A DNA stretch of 6,153 nucleotides from Pseudomonadota bacterium (GTDB lineage: Bacteria; Pseudomonadota; Alphaproteobacteria; Rhodospirillales; Casp-alpha2), in NCBI GenBank assembly GCA_027620395.1, contig JAQBZY010000100.1, positions 1 to 6,153 of the forward strand, given 5' to 3'. The notes under the pieces are model-generated. The model saw only the letters and a list, made by a program, of their open reading frames with translations, did no database searches and was not told where the DNA came from. A program made the translations under genes and the position numbers. Shown here piece by piece: positions 1 through 5,979 of this stretch; positions within the stretch are counted from its first letter, which is position 1; every line of letters begins with the position of its first letter.

Positions 1-801
1 GACGACATCGTCATTGATGCCTTGATCGCGCCGGAAACCCGGCCCCGTGTCGCCAGCATCGGTGCCGGCATGCTGCTAACGCTACGGGGGGTCAATCTCA
101 ATCCCGGCGCCGAACCGGACGACATGGTGAGTCTCCGAATCTGGGTCGACGGCACTCGGTTGATCTCGGTCCGGCTTCGCCGTCTGAAGGCAATATCCGA
201 CATCACCGAAAGCCTCGAGGCCGGCAACGGTCCCAAGGACATCGGCGCACTGGTCGCGGTGATCGCGTCCAGGCTGGCGCAACGGATCAGCCCGGTGATC
301 GAGCAAATGGACGACGACATCAACGCGCTCGAACAGGAAGTCCTGACCCGCGCCGAGATCGGCATGCGGCACCGATTGGTGGAATTGCGCGGTGCCGCCA
401 TCACGCTCCGGCGCTACATGTCGCCGCAGCGCGACGCATTGAACAGGCTGTCACAGGACGATGCCACCTGGATCGGCGCGACACACAGGATCATGCTTCG
501 CGAGTGCGTCGATCAGATGGCTCGGATCGTCGAAGACCTGGATGCCATTCGCGAACGCGCCGCCGTCGTGCAGGACGAATTGAACAACCGCATTACCGAA
601 AAGATCAACCGCAACATGTACACATTGAGCGTCGTCGCGGCTCTGATGCTGCCACTCGGCGTTATCGCAGGCGTTCTCGGCATGAATGTCGGCGGGATCC
701 CATTCGCCGATTCAAAAATGGGATTTTGGATGGTGGTAGCCATCTTGGCTGGGGTGGTCGTGATGCAGGTCGTGATTTTCCGAAAACTGAAATGGATTTG
801 A
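1..801 (+). CDS. zntB: ZntB-like zinc transporter (CorA superfamily), 5' end outside window
   Basis: The frame is open from base 1, so this is the last 266 residues of a protein whose family is usually about 320-330 residues; roughly 60 N-terminal residues are missing. An ATG at 22 lies inside the conserved soluble domain and is not a credible start. Seen in the sequence: the RGVNLNPGA stretch typical of ZntB-type soluble domains, a long charged helical region (about residues 75-200) that would form the funnel, then two membrane helices at the C-terminus (about 206-226 and 240-260). The signature GMN at bases 679-687 is followed by VGGIP, the ZntB-style form of the CorA loop, and the protein ends in a short basic tail (RKLKWI). 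Family knowledge: pentameric inner-membrane channel/transporter moving Zn2+, originally described as efflux and later as proton-coupled uptake. CorA-type Mg2+ transport is the alternative, but NVGGIP favours ZntB. Promoter and start are not visible. Confidence 0.9.
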   Translation, partial: DDIVIDALIAPETRPRVASIGAGMLLTLRGVNLNPGAEPDDMVSLRIWVDGTRLISVRLRRLKAISDITESLEAGNGPKDIGALVAVIASRLAQRISPVIEQMDDDINALEQEVLTRAEIGMRHRLVELRGAAITLRRYMSPQRDALNRLSQDDATWIGATHRIMLRECVDQMARIVEDLDAIRERAAVVQDELNNRITEKINRNMYTLSVVAALMLPLGVIAGVLGMNVGGIPFADSKMGFWMVVAILAGVVVMQVVIFRKLKWI

Positions 802-868
802 ATCCCCGCGTTCGACCAAGCCACGATAATTCCTTATCCTATATCGAACGAAGCAATGGGACGGCGGC

Positions 869-2026
869 ATGGAAGATCTAAGTGCCTTTTGGCAAATCGT
901 GATCGACATCTGGCGGCAAGGTGTCGGGGGCGTCAATTTCACGCGTATCTTCGGCGCGCTGGCGATTTTCATGGGTTTTTTGATTTTTCGTGGACTGTTC
1001 GCCAGGTTCGCGTTGGGCGGGCTTCGGCTGGCGGCTAAGCGGACCCCATGGACGGCGGATGACAAGCTTGTCGATCTTTTGGCCCCACCGCTGCGCTTTA
1101 TTCCGATCGTCGTCGGCATCTTTTTCGCCACTCAATATCTGCACCTCGAGGGGATCTACGCCGATGTCACTTTGAACGTGGTGCGGAGCCTGGTCGCGAT
1201 CACCATTTTCTGGGCGACACTTCGCATCCTCCGGCCGATCGATCTTGCCTTCGATCGTCTTGAGCTGCTGTTCACCCGCGAACTGGTCGAGTGGATGGTG
1301 AAGGCGCTCCGGCTGGCGATCATTTGTGTCGGCGCCGCGACGGTGCTGCAAATTTGGGGTATTCAAGTGGCGCCGATCATTGCCGGCGCCGGTCTACTTG
1401 GCGTCGCCGTTGCGCTTGGTGCCCAGGATTTGTTCAAGAACCTGATCGCCGGATTGCTGATCTTAGGTGAAAAGCGGTTTGGCAAGGGTGATTGGATTCT
1501 CGTTCCCAATGTCGTCGAGGGCACCGTCGAGAGCATCGGCTTCCGCTCGACCATGATCCGGCGCTTCGATAAGGCCCCGGTCATGGTCCCGAATGCGCAG
1601 CTTTCCGATACCGCAGTGGTCAATTTTTCGCAGATGACCTATCGCCGGATCAAATGGTCGATCGGCGTCGAGTACCGTACCTCGGTGCCGCAACTGCATA
1701 AGATACGCGACGAAATCTTCGCCTATATCGTCGAAAACGACGCCTTCGCTTCGCCGAGTGAAGTTTCGACCTTCGTGCATATCGAGCAGTTCGGATCATC
1801 CTCGATCGATTTAATGCTGTATTGCTTCACCCGGACCACTGTCTGGGCGGAGTATTTGAAGGCCCGTGAGGCATTGGCCTACAAGATCATGGACATCGTC
1901 GAAGGCGCCGGGGCGGGCTTTGCGTTCCCCAGTCAGTCGTTATACGTCGAGAGTCTTCCGGTCGGCGAGCCGGTCGAAATTTTCGTGCCACCTCGCGCTC
2001 CGCAAGGTGGCGCCAAGCAGGACTGA
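869..2026 (+). CDS. MscS-family mechanosensitive ion channel
   Basis: 385 residues. Hydrophobic segments lie at about 26-50, 73-92, 103-122 and 145-168, followed by the pore helix at about 170-198 with the Gly/Ala-rich pattern AGAGLLGVAVALGAQDLFKN that defines MscS TM3. The beta domain follows: GDWI, then GTVESIGFRSTMIRRFDKA and MVPNAQLSD, the most conserved MscS stretch (about 207-247). A mixed alpha/beta C-terminal vestibule ends in AFPSQSLYVES. With about five membrane helices it is longer than E. coli MscS (286 residues) and closer to the YnaI-like class. Family role: an inner-membrane heptameric channel that opens under membrane tension and releases solutes on hypo-osmotic shock. The start at ATG 869 has only a weak purine-rich GGGACGG upstream. 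The ATG at 856 is in another frame. The gap to the zinc transporter gene is 67 nt, and the next gene follows closely, suggesting an mscS-arsC pair. The exact paralogue class is uncertain. Confidence 0.93.
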   Translation: MEDLSAFWQIVIDIWRQGVGGVNFTRIFGALAIFMGFLIFRGLFARFALGGLRLAAKRTPWTADDKLVDLLAPPLRFIPIVVGIFFATQYLHLEGIYADVTLNVVRSLVAITIFWATLRILRPIDLAFDRLELLFTRELVEWMVKALRLAIICVGAATVLQIWGIQVAPIIAGAGLLGVAVALGAQDLFKNLIAGLLILGEKRFGKGDWILVPNVVEGTVESIGFRSTMIRRFDKAPVMVPNAQLSDTAVVNFSQMTYRRIKWSIGVEYRTSVPQLHKIRDEIFAYIVENDAFASPSEVSTFVHIEQFGSSSIDLMLYCFTRTTVWAEYLKAREALAYKIMDIVEGAGAGFAFPSQSLYVESLPVGEPVEIFVPPRAPQGGAKQD

Positions 2027-2034
2027 TCGCCGCC

Positions 2035-2041
2035 AAGGGAG
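2035..2041 (+). promoter_or_regulatory. Ribosome binding site deciding the arsC start
   Basis: AAGGGAG lies 8 nt before the ATG at 2050. The in-frame GTG at 2041 begins with the last base of this motif, so it cannot use it. This places the start at ATG 2050 rather than GTG 2041. Confidence 0.7.
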
Positions 2042-2049
2042 TGTCCGCA

Positions 2050-2391
2050 ATGCCGCTTGTCATCTATCACAATCCAAGATGCTCGAAATCCCGCCAAACC
2101 TTGGCGCTGATCGAGGGTCGGGGCGTTCCGCACCGGGTCGTGGAATACCTCAAGGAACCACCGAGTGCGTTCGAATTGAAGCGGATATTGGGCCTCCTCG
2201 GTCTTCGGGCGGCGGGCATACTGCGCAATAAGGAGGCTTTGGCGGCCGGCATCGACGCCAGCGCGCTGTCCGAAACGGCGCTGATTGATGCGATGGTGGC
2301 CCATCCGGCGGTGATCGAGCGGCCGATCGTGGTCGCCGACGGTCGGGCAGTTATCGGCCGGCCGCCAGAAAAGGTGCTTGATCTTATTTGA
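2050..2391 (+). CDS. arsC: ArsC/YfgD-type arsenate reductase family protein
   Basis: 113 residues, the usual length for the family. The N-terminus reads VIYHNPRCSKSRQTL, the thioredoxin-fold active site with the single catalytic Cys (residue 10) in the NPxCSKSR form. Further on are ERPIVV and the C-terminal GRPPEKVLDL, both hallmarks of the glutaredoxin-dependent ArsC/YfgD family; the resolved Arg of the arsenate site falls in RPIV/GRPP. Family role: cytoplasmic reduction of arsenate to arsenite using glutathione and glutaredoxin. The CSKSR version is nearer to E. coli YfgD than to plasmid ArsC (which has CGTSR), so the real substrate may not be arsenate. No arsR, arsB or acr3 is nearby, which also argues against a dedicated arsenic operon. 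It starts 23 nt after the mscS-like gene and is probably co-transcribed with it. The start was chosen from the AAGGGAG at 2035-2041. Confidence 0.9.
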   Translation: MPLVIYHNPRCSKSRQTLALIEGRGVPHRVVEYLKEPPSAFELKRILGLLGLRAAGILRNKEALAAGIDASALSETALIDAMVAHPAVIERPIVVADGRAVIGRPPEKVLDLI

Positions 2392-2469
2392 TCGGCCACT
2401 TGCGGCTCAAGCCGTTGCGAAGCAATATGCCAGGATCGCGCGGTCGCCATCGCGCATTCGGGAGGGGTC

Positions 2470-3057
2470 ATGGCAAAAAAAACCAAGCCGGCCGCAGGGG
2501 CCGCCAGTGCCGGTAAACGGCGCGCCAAGGCTGTCATCCGGCCGGCCAAGCCGAAGGTGACGGTGACGCCGCGTGAAAAGGCGCCGGCCCAAGCAGCAGC
2601 CCCAAGAATGCAGACCGTTGATGCCGACAAGATGGAAATCTGGCGCAGTCTGCCGGAAGACCAACGCAATGCGCTCCGCGAACGCGAAGCGGTTCGCCTG
2701 TTTCAGATGGCGGCCGGTCAGCACCGCGACGGTGCGCTGGCCGATGCGGTCAGGAACTACGGTAAGTCCTTGCTTTTGAATCCGCGCCAATCTGATGTTT
2801 ACAACAACATGGGAGTGGCGCTGAGAGCGCTCGGCAACCGCGAAGCGGCGGTGGCCTGCTATCGCCGCGCTCTGGTGCTCAGGCCGAACAATGCCGGCGT
2901 CTATTCCAACATGGGTAACGCACTGCGTGAGCTCGGCCGGCTGGAAGTTGCCCAGGCGAGCCATCAGCAGGCGGTCGCTTGTCACCGAAAAGCCACGAGG
3001 CATATTACAATCTTGGCCTGGTGCTGCGCGATCTTGGCCAGACCTCGGCGGCGATGA
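2470..3057 (+). CDS. N-terminal part of frameshifted TPR-glycosyltransferase protein
   Basis: Starts at ATG 2470 behind a strong GGAGGGG (2461-2467) with a short 4-5 nt spacer. The first ~45 residues are a low-complexity Lys/Ala/Pro-rich basic stretch, probably disordered. From about residue 74 come tetratricopeptide repeats of 34 residues with the usual YNNMG and YSNMG starts (Tyr111, Tyr145) and a closing Asn/Arg-Pro. After Ala170 (base 2979) the protein leaves the TPR pattern and adds 25 unrelated residues (from CHRKATRH on) before the stop at 3055-3057. The missing continuation is found one frame back in the next entry, so the native product was most likely one protein of about 518 residues. 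TPRs mediate protein-protein contacts; the basic N-terminus may be an interaction or anchoring tail. As it stands this piece would be a truncated TPR-only protein without the catalytic-like domain. Confidence 0.8.
   Translation: MAKKTKPAAGAASAGKRRAKAVIRPAKPKVTVTPREKAPAQAAAPRMQTVDADKMEIWRSLPEDQRNALREREAVRLFQMAAGQHRDGALADAVRNYGKSLLLNPRQSDVYNNMGVALRALGNREAAVACYRRALVLRPNNAGVYSNMGNALRELGRLEVAQASHQQAVACHRKATRHITILAWCCAILARPRRR
2976..2982 (+). other. Single-base frameshift junction in the TPR-glycosyltransferase gene
   Basis: In frame 1 the sequence reads gcg gtc gct and then goes wrong. Reading base T2979 twice gives gct ttg tca ccg (A-L-S-P), which restores both the conserved TPR proline and the exact 34-residue spacing (Tyr111, Tyr145, Tyr179). 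One T therefore appears to be missing from a short T run. No classic X-XXY-YYZ slippery heptamer is present, so programmed frameshifting is unlikely. Either a real deletion or a sequencing error explains it. Confidence 0.8.
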
Positions 3058-4025
3058 GCTGCTTCAACAAGGCGCTATCGCTCAATCCCGATCACGCCGA
3101 TTGCCAATGGGACCGGGCGCTGACCCTGCTGGAGGACGGCAAGCTCAAGGACGGGTTCGAAGCCTACGAATCGCGCTGGAACTTGGATCGCAATCCCCGC
3201 CGCGACTTGGGAAAACCGCTCTGGGACGGACGTGAGCTCAAGGGCAAGACGGTCCTGGTGACGCACGAACAAGGCTTCGGCGACATGATCCAGTTCGCCC
3301 GCTATCTGCCGATGGTGAAGGCCCGGGGCGGCACCGTCATTGTCGAGGTGCAGCCGGAACTGGCGCGCCTGATGTCGACGGTCGCCGGTGTCGACCGCGC
3401 GATCAACCGCGGCCAGCCGCTGCCGGAATTCGATTTTTATCTACCGATGATGTCGTTGGCGCACGTCTTCGAAACCGATGCCGGGTCGATCCCGGCCGAT
3501 GTTCCCTATCTGGCGGCGCCCGATCCGCAAGCGGTGCAGCTACCGGCAAATTTGGGATCGATGAAACGGATCGGGATTGCTTGGGCCGGGCGCCCGACGC
3601 ACCGCAACGACCGCAACCGCTCAACCGGCTTTCGGCATTTCATCGAGCTTCTGGGATTGCCGGGGGTCTCGATGTTCAGTCTCCAAAAGGGCCCTGCCAG
3701 CAGCGAGATCGCCGAGTTGGGCTGCGAGTCGCTGGTCACCGATTTGGGTGGCCGGCTCAAGGATTTTGCCGACACTGCCGCAGTTGTCTCGCAGCTCGAT
3801 CTGATCGTCACCGTCGACACGGCGTTGGCGCATCTTGCCGGCGCACTCGGCAAGCCGGTCTGGATCGCGCTGCCGTTCGCCCCCGACTGGCGCTGGATGC
3901 GGGGCCGGTCCGACAGCCCCTGGTATCCGTCGGCGCGCCTGTTCCGGCAAAAGCGGCCGGGCGCCTGGGAGGGCGTCTTTGGCGACATCCGTCGCGCACT
4001 TCGGGACGAAATAGTCGGCGGCTGA
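2979..4025 (+). CDS. C-terminal part of frameshifted gene: TPRs plus GT-9-like glycosyltransferase domain
   Basis: The frame continues the TPR array (EAYYNLG, then ADCQWDRAL) and then enters a GT-B-like domain. Seen: W82-DG, EQGFGDMIQFARYLP at about 97-111 (the heptosyltransferase-like GxGD(x)IQ loop), IGIAWAGRPTHRNDRNRS at about 196-213, DTALAHLAGALGKPVW at 280-295 and FAPDWRWM with SPWYPSARLFRQ near 300-325. These motifs match TPR proteins with a glycosyltransferase-9/ADP-heptosyltransferase-like C-terminus that are common in alphaproteobacteria. Known for the fold: sugar transfer from a nucleotide sugar. The acceptor is not shown by the sequence; LPS, flagellin or another surface protein are all possible. 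There is no plausible independent start: position 2979 is a TTG with no ribosome site, and the first in-frame ATG (3054) sits inside a TPR helix. Expression therefore depends on the upstream part. The stop at 4023-4025 is the natural end of the gene. Confidence 0.85.
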   Translation: MSPKSHEAYYNLGLVLRDLGQTSAAMSCFNKALSLNPDHADCQWDRALTLLEDGKLKDGFEAYESRWNLDRNPRRDLGKPLWDGRELKGKTVLVTHEQGFGDMIQFARYLPMVKARGGTVIVEVQPELARLMSTVAGVDRAINRGQPLPEFDFYLPMMSLAHVFETDAGSIPADVPYLAAPDPQAVQLPANLGSMKRIGIAWAGRPTHRNDRNRSTGFRHFIELLGLPGVSMFSLQKGPASSEIAELGCESLVTDLGGRLKDFADTAAVVSQLDLIVTVDTALAHLAGALGKPVWIALPFAPDWRWMRGRSDSPWYPSARLFRQKRPGAWEGVFGDIRRALRDEIVGG

Positions 4026-4073
4026 ACGGCCTAGCTGACTTGCGGTGCCGAAGGCATCCGGCGCGGCGATAAA

Positions 4074-4089
4074 TTAACAGCATCTTTAC
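4074..4089 (+). promoter_or_regulatory. Candidate CtrA-type binding site
   Basis: TTAA-N7-TTTAC, 8 of 9 specified positions of the alphaproteobacterial CtrA consensus TTAA-N7-TTAAC. It lies in the most AT-rich part of the 121-nt gap, 57 nt before the next start codon. No convincing -10 box at proper spacing was found, so this is only a candidate for control of the downstream gene. Confidence 0.3.
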
Positions 4090-4135
4090 GCTTTCCACCC
4101 CACCATAGGGCCACCTGGGCGCCTGTCCTATTATT

Positions 4136-4140
4136 AGGAG
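4136..4140 (+). promoter_or_regulatory. Ribosome binding site supporting GTG start at 4147
   Basis: AGGAG is placed 6 nt before the GTG at 4147. This supports GTG as a genuine start and shows that the short reading frame that follows is the true 5' end of the gene cut at 4372. Confidence 0.7.
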
Positions 4141-4146
4141 TAAGGG

Positions 4147-4374
4147 GTGGCGAAGGAACTTAAGGACGGCGACGTTATCGTCGCTGAAGGCGTTGTGCCG
4201 GAACGGGCTTATAAGATCGTTCAGGGCAACGTCGAATTGGTAAAGTTGGTTGGCGGCCTGCAAACGCCGCTCGGGATCCTCGACGCCGGTGAACTGGTGG
4301 CGGCGGATGAGCTTTTGCACGCCCGGCCGATGCCGGCGACGGTGCAGGCCTTGGGCGCCGTCACCTTGAAGTAA
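4147..4374 (+). CDS. Cyclic-nucleotide-binding-like domain: 5' fragment of a gene cut by an in-frame TAA
   Basis: 75 residues from a GTG start with good Shine-Dalgarno spacing. The pattern is that of a cNMP-binding (CAP/CRP-type) beta roll: GDVIVAEG (8-15), AYKIVQGNVELV (21-32), LGILDAGELV (42-51), then a phosphate-cassette position ending PMPATVQALGAVTLK. The ligand cassette is degenerate: where cAMP/cGMP binders have FGE and PRxA, this has VAA (51-53) and PMPA (61-64), so the phosphate-binding Glu and Arg are absent and cyclic-nucleotide binding is doubtful. The stop TAA (4372-4374) falls where the final beta strand should run into the C-terminal helix. The next codons in the same frame read LSKDDVARALGKTL, a proper continuation, and the frame then stays open to 5979. 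This is therefore the front of a roughly 610-residue protein, not a self-contained small gene. Confidence 0.75.
   Translation: MAKELKDGDVIVAEGVVPERAYKIVQGNVELVKLVGGLQTPLGILDAGELVAADELLHARPMPATVQALGAVTLK
4372..4374 (+). other. In-frame TAA interrupting the cNMP-domain/TPR gene
   Basis: The codons on both sides (VTLK before, LSKDDVARAL after) read as one continuous cNMP-binding domain end. A single base change such as GAA to TAA would explain the stop; which original codon stood there cannot be read from this sequence. The context (TAA followed by C) is not a known strong readthrough signal, and no UGA/Sec or UAG/Pyl decoding applies to TAA. Confidence 0.75.
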
Positions 4375-4461
4375 CTCTCGAAGGACGATGTCGCCAGGGC
4401 GCTTGGAAAGACTCTGGCGCCGGCCTCTAAGAATACACCGGCCGCCGCCATCTCTTCGACC

Positions 4462-5979
4462 ATGGGCGCGGCCTCGAAAGCGCTGGTGCCGTTCGGTCAG
4501 CCGGCGTTCGCCGACGATAAGGCGGCAGCGGTTCTGAAACCGGGTATTCTCCGGCGGATCATGAATCCCGATTTCGCCGACGTTTACGACCGCGTTGACG
4601 TCAGGATCGCCGATCTCAACGGCGACGGCGGCTCCGCGGCGGCCGAAATCCTGACCACCGAGTTGAACAGCCGGCGCGGTCTTCGCGCCAAGGTCATGGG
4701 TCAGGCCGTGGCTCTCGATCTCGGCGACGATCCGGTCGCCAATATGAGCCTGCTCTCTCGGGGCGCCGAACGCTGGCTGCTCGACAATGGCGCCGATGTG
4801 CTGGTTTGGGGCGATCTGCCGCCGCCCGGCAAGGTGATGCATCTCCGGTTCTTCGCCCGTGATCAAAAGCCGGGCGATAGTTTCCGGGTCGGTGACGGTT
4901 GGACCATGCTGGCGTTGCCGATACCGCTTGAGCCCGTCGGGGCGCACCGGCTGCATGCCGTCGTTTTGTCCGCCATCCGCAGCAAGTCGGCGGGCAAGGT
5001 CTTGACCGTCAGGCGTGATCTTGGCGTTCTGGCCGGTGAGGTGCGCGATAGCCTAATCCAGCCGGTGCCGGGCCTCAGTCCTCGCGAACGGGCCGAGGAT
5101 CAAGCCGCCGTCGCCCGCGCCCTGGCTAATTTCTCGCTGGTCAAGCGCCGCGCCGACGATGCACGCGCCGCCATCGGGCTGCTGCAACAAGCGCTCTCGG
5201 TGTTCACCCGCGAGCGGACGCCGATCGAATGGGCCGCCGCCTACCGAGATTGTGCGTTGCTCTATCAGTTCATTGCCGAGCGGACCAACGATTCAGACGC
5301 GCTCCGCCGCTCGGTCGACGCTATCAAGGCGGCGTTGCAGGTGATCAGCCGGGAATTTATGGCCGCCGACTGGGCGGCGTTGAAACACCGTCTGGGGCTG
5401 GCGCTCTATCGGCTCGATTTTCAGGCCGGCGACATGAAGCTCTTGGAGGAATCGTTGCAAGCCTTCGATGATGCGCTTGGGTACTATGACCGCAAGACCT
5501 CGCCGCTCGAATGGGCCGACAGCATGTCGCATTTTGGGCAAGTGGCCCTGATCATCGGCCGTGAGCAACGAAGCCCGGCGATATTGTTGCGCGCCGTCGA
5601 GGCCTTCAACAATACCCTGCACGTCCGGGACCGCCGGGTGATGCCGATGAACTGGGCGGCGGGCCAGAACAACTTAGGCTCGGCGCTGTTTCTGTATGGC
5701 CGCATCACCGGCGACCAGGGCGCGTTGCAGGGCGCCTATGCCGCCTTCACGGTCGCCCGCGCCCTTTACAACGAAAAGGGTCACGAGCGGATGGCGGCGA
5801 TCGCGACGAAAAATTTGCGGCACGTCGAGAAGGCTCTCAATCGGACATCCAAATCCGAACCGCCGGCTTTGCCATGGGAGCGCCGCCGGGACGGCGACGA
5901 GCCGCCGGCTTTGCCGTGGGAGATCGAGGCCGGCCAGGGCAAGGACGGGGATTCCATCGTCGACGAGCAATTCCGCTAG
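4462..5979 (+). CDS. Putative TolB/FlgO-like domain plus WA-type TPR array: 3' part of the interrupted gene
   Basis: The frame is open from 4375, directly behind the in-frame TAA; ATG 4462 is the first in-frame ATG, has no visible ribosome site and lies in an Ala/Ser-rich linker, so it is a nominal start only. Residues ~45-132 (VDVRIADLNGDGG, then AAEILTTELN, GADVLVWGDL and MHLRFFA) look like the alpha/beta domain that begins TolB-like/FlgO-like modules, which are often followed by TPRs; this assignment rests on pattern only. Residues ~205-455 form helical repeats with an invariant Trp-Ala at 257, 304, 351 and 398, spaced exactly 47 residues, in the P-x-x-WA style known from alphaproteobacterial TPR proteins. 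A polar tail carries two copies of EPPALPWE. There is no signal peptide or membrane segment, so it is probably cytoplasmic. With the upstream fragment it would give a ~610-residue cNMP-like/alpha-beta/TPR protein, perhaps a sensory scaffold. Its partner is unknown. Confidence 0.8.
   Translation: MGAASKALVPFGQPAFADDKAAAVLKPGILRRIMNPDFADVYDRVDVRIADLNGDGGSAAAEILTTELNSRRGLRAKVMGQAVALDLGDDPVANMSLLSRGAERWLLDNGADVLVWGDLPPPGKVMHLRFFARDQKPGDSFRVGDGWTMLALPIPLEPVGAHRLHAVVLSAIRSKSAGKVLTVRRDLGVLAGEVRDSLIQPVPGLSPRERAEDQAAVARALANFSLVKRRADDARAAIGLLQQALSVFTRERTPIEWAAAYRDCALLYQFIAERTNDSDALRRSVDAIKAALQVISREFMAADWAALKHRLGLALYRLDFQAGDMKLLEESLQAFDDALGYYDRKTSPLEWADSMSHFGQVALIIGREQRSPAILLRAVEAFNNTLHVRDRRVMPMNWAAGQNNLGSALFLYGRITGDQGALQGAYAAFTVARALYNEKGHERMAAIATKNLRHVEKALNRTSKSEPPALPWERRRDGDEPPALPWEIEAGQGKDGDSIVDEQFR
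5230..5793 (+). repeat. Protein-level tandem repeat, 47-residue period (TPR-like)
   Basis: Trp codons at 5230, 5371, 5512 and 5653 are each exactly 141 nt apart and each is followed by an Ala codon. The surrounding pattern is P-x-x-WA, then G-x-A-L about 12 residues later, then an A-rich helix. A fifth, weaker unit follows, with Ala (MAAIA) in place of the WA. The nucleotide sequences of the units are well diverged, so this is an old protein repeat, not a recent DNA duplication. Confidence 0.75.
5857..5922 (+). repeat. Duplicated EPPALPWE motif in the C-terminal tail
   Basis: EPPALPWE is encoded at 5857-5880 and again at 5899-5922, 42 nt (14 residues) apart. The two copies differ at only two third-codon positions (gaa/gag and cca/ccg), so the protein motif is fully conserved. 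It lies in a charged, otherwise low-complexity tail, as expected of a short linear binding motif. Confidence 0.8.

Noticed and set aside
825..830. GATAAT as a -10 box before the mscS-like gene
   Set aside because: No acceptable -35 at 16-18 nt upstream (the region reads ATCCCC), so a promoter cannot be supported.
809..850. Inverted repeat CGTTCGA (809-815) / TCGAACG (844-850) after the zinc transporter gene
   Set aside because: Arms of 7 bp with a 28-nt loop and no T run; too weak for an intrinsic terminator. It could be a chance match or an operator but nothing else supports it.
1463..1780. Several long minus-strand reading frames opposite the channel, TPR and cNMP/TPR genes
   Set aside because: They are antisense shadows of GC-rich genes, with Arg/Pro/Ala-rich, non-domain-like translations and no ribosome sites.
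2050..2391. Arsenic resistance island
   Set aside because: Only the reductase-family gene is present, of the YfgD-like type, with no arsR, arsB, acr3 or arsH around it.
2976..2992. Programmed -1 frameshift in the TPR-glycosyltransferase gene
   Set aside because: No X-XXY-YYZ heptamer; a slip at the AAAA of 2988-2991 would give the same length but leave C-H-R in place of the L-S-P expected by the TPR pattern. A base deletion explains the data better.
4047..4062. GCCG...CGGC hairpin after the TPR-glycosyltransferase gene as terminator
   Set aside because: Only 4 paired bases and no T run follows.
4129..4134. TATTAT as a -10 box before the GTG start at 4147
   Set aside because: Transcription would begin at about 4141, downstream of the AGGAG needed for translation, so the placement contradicts the clear ribosome site.
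3808..4956. 382-codon minus-strand frame crossing the intergenic gap and both TPR genes
   Set aside because: Length alone is tempting, but its translation is rich in Arg, Gly and His with no recognisable domain, and the opposite strand carries clear conserved motifs.
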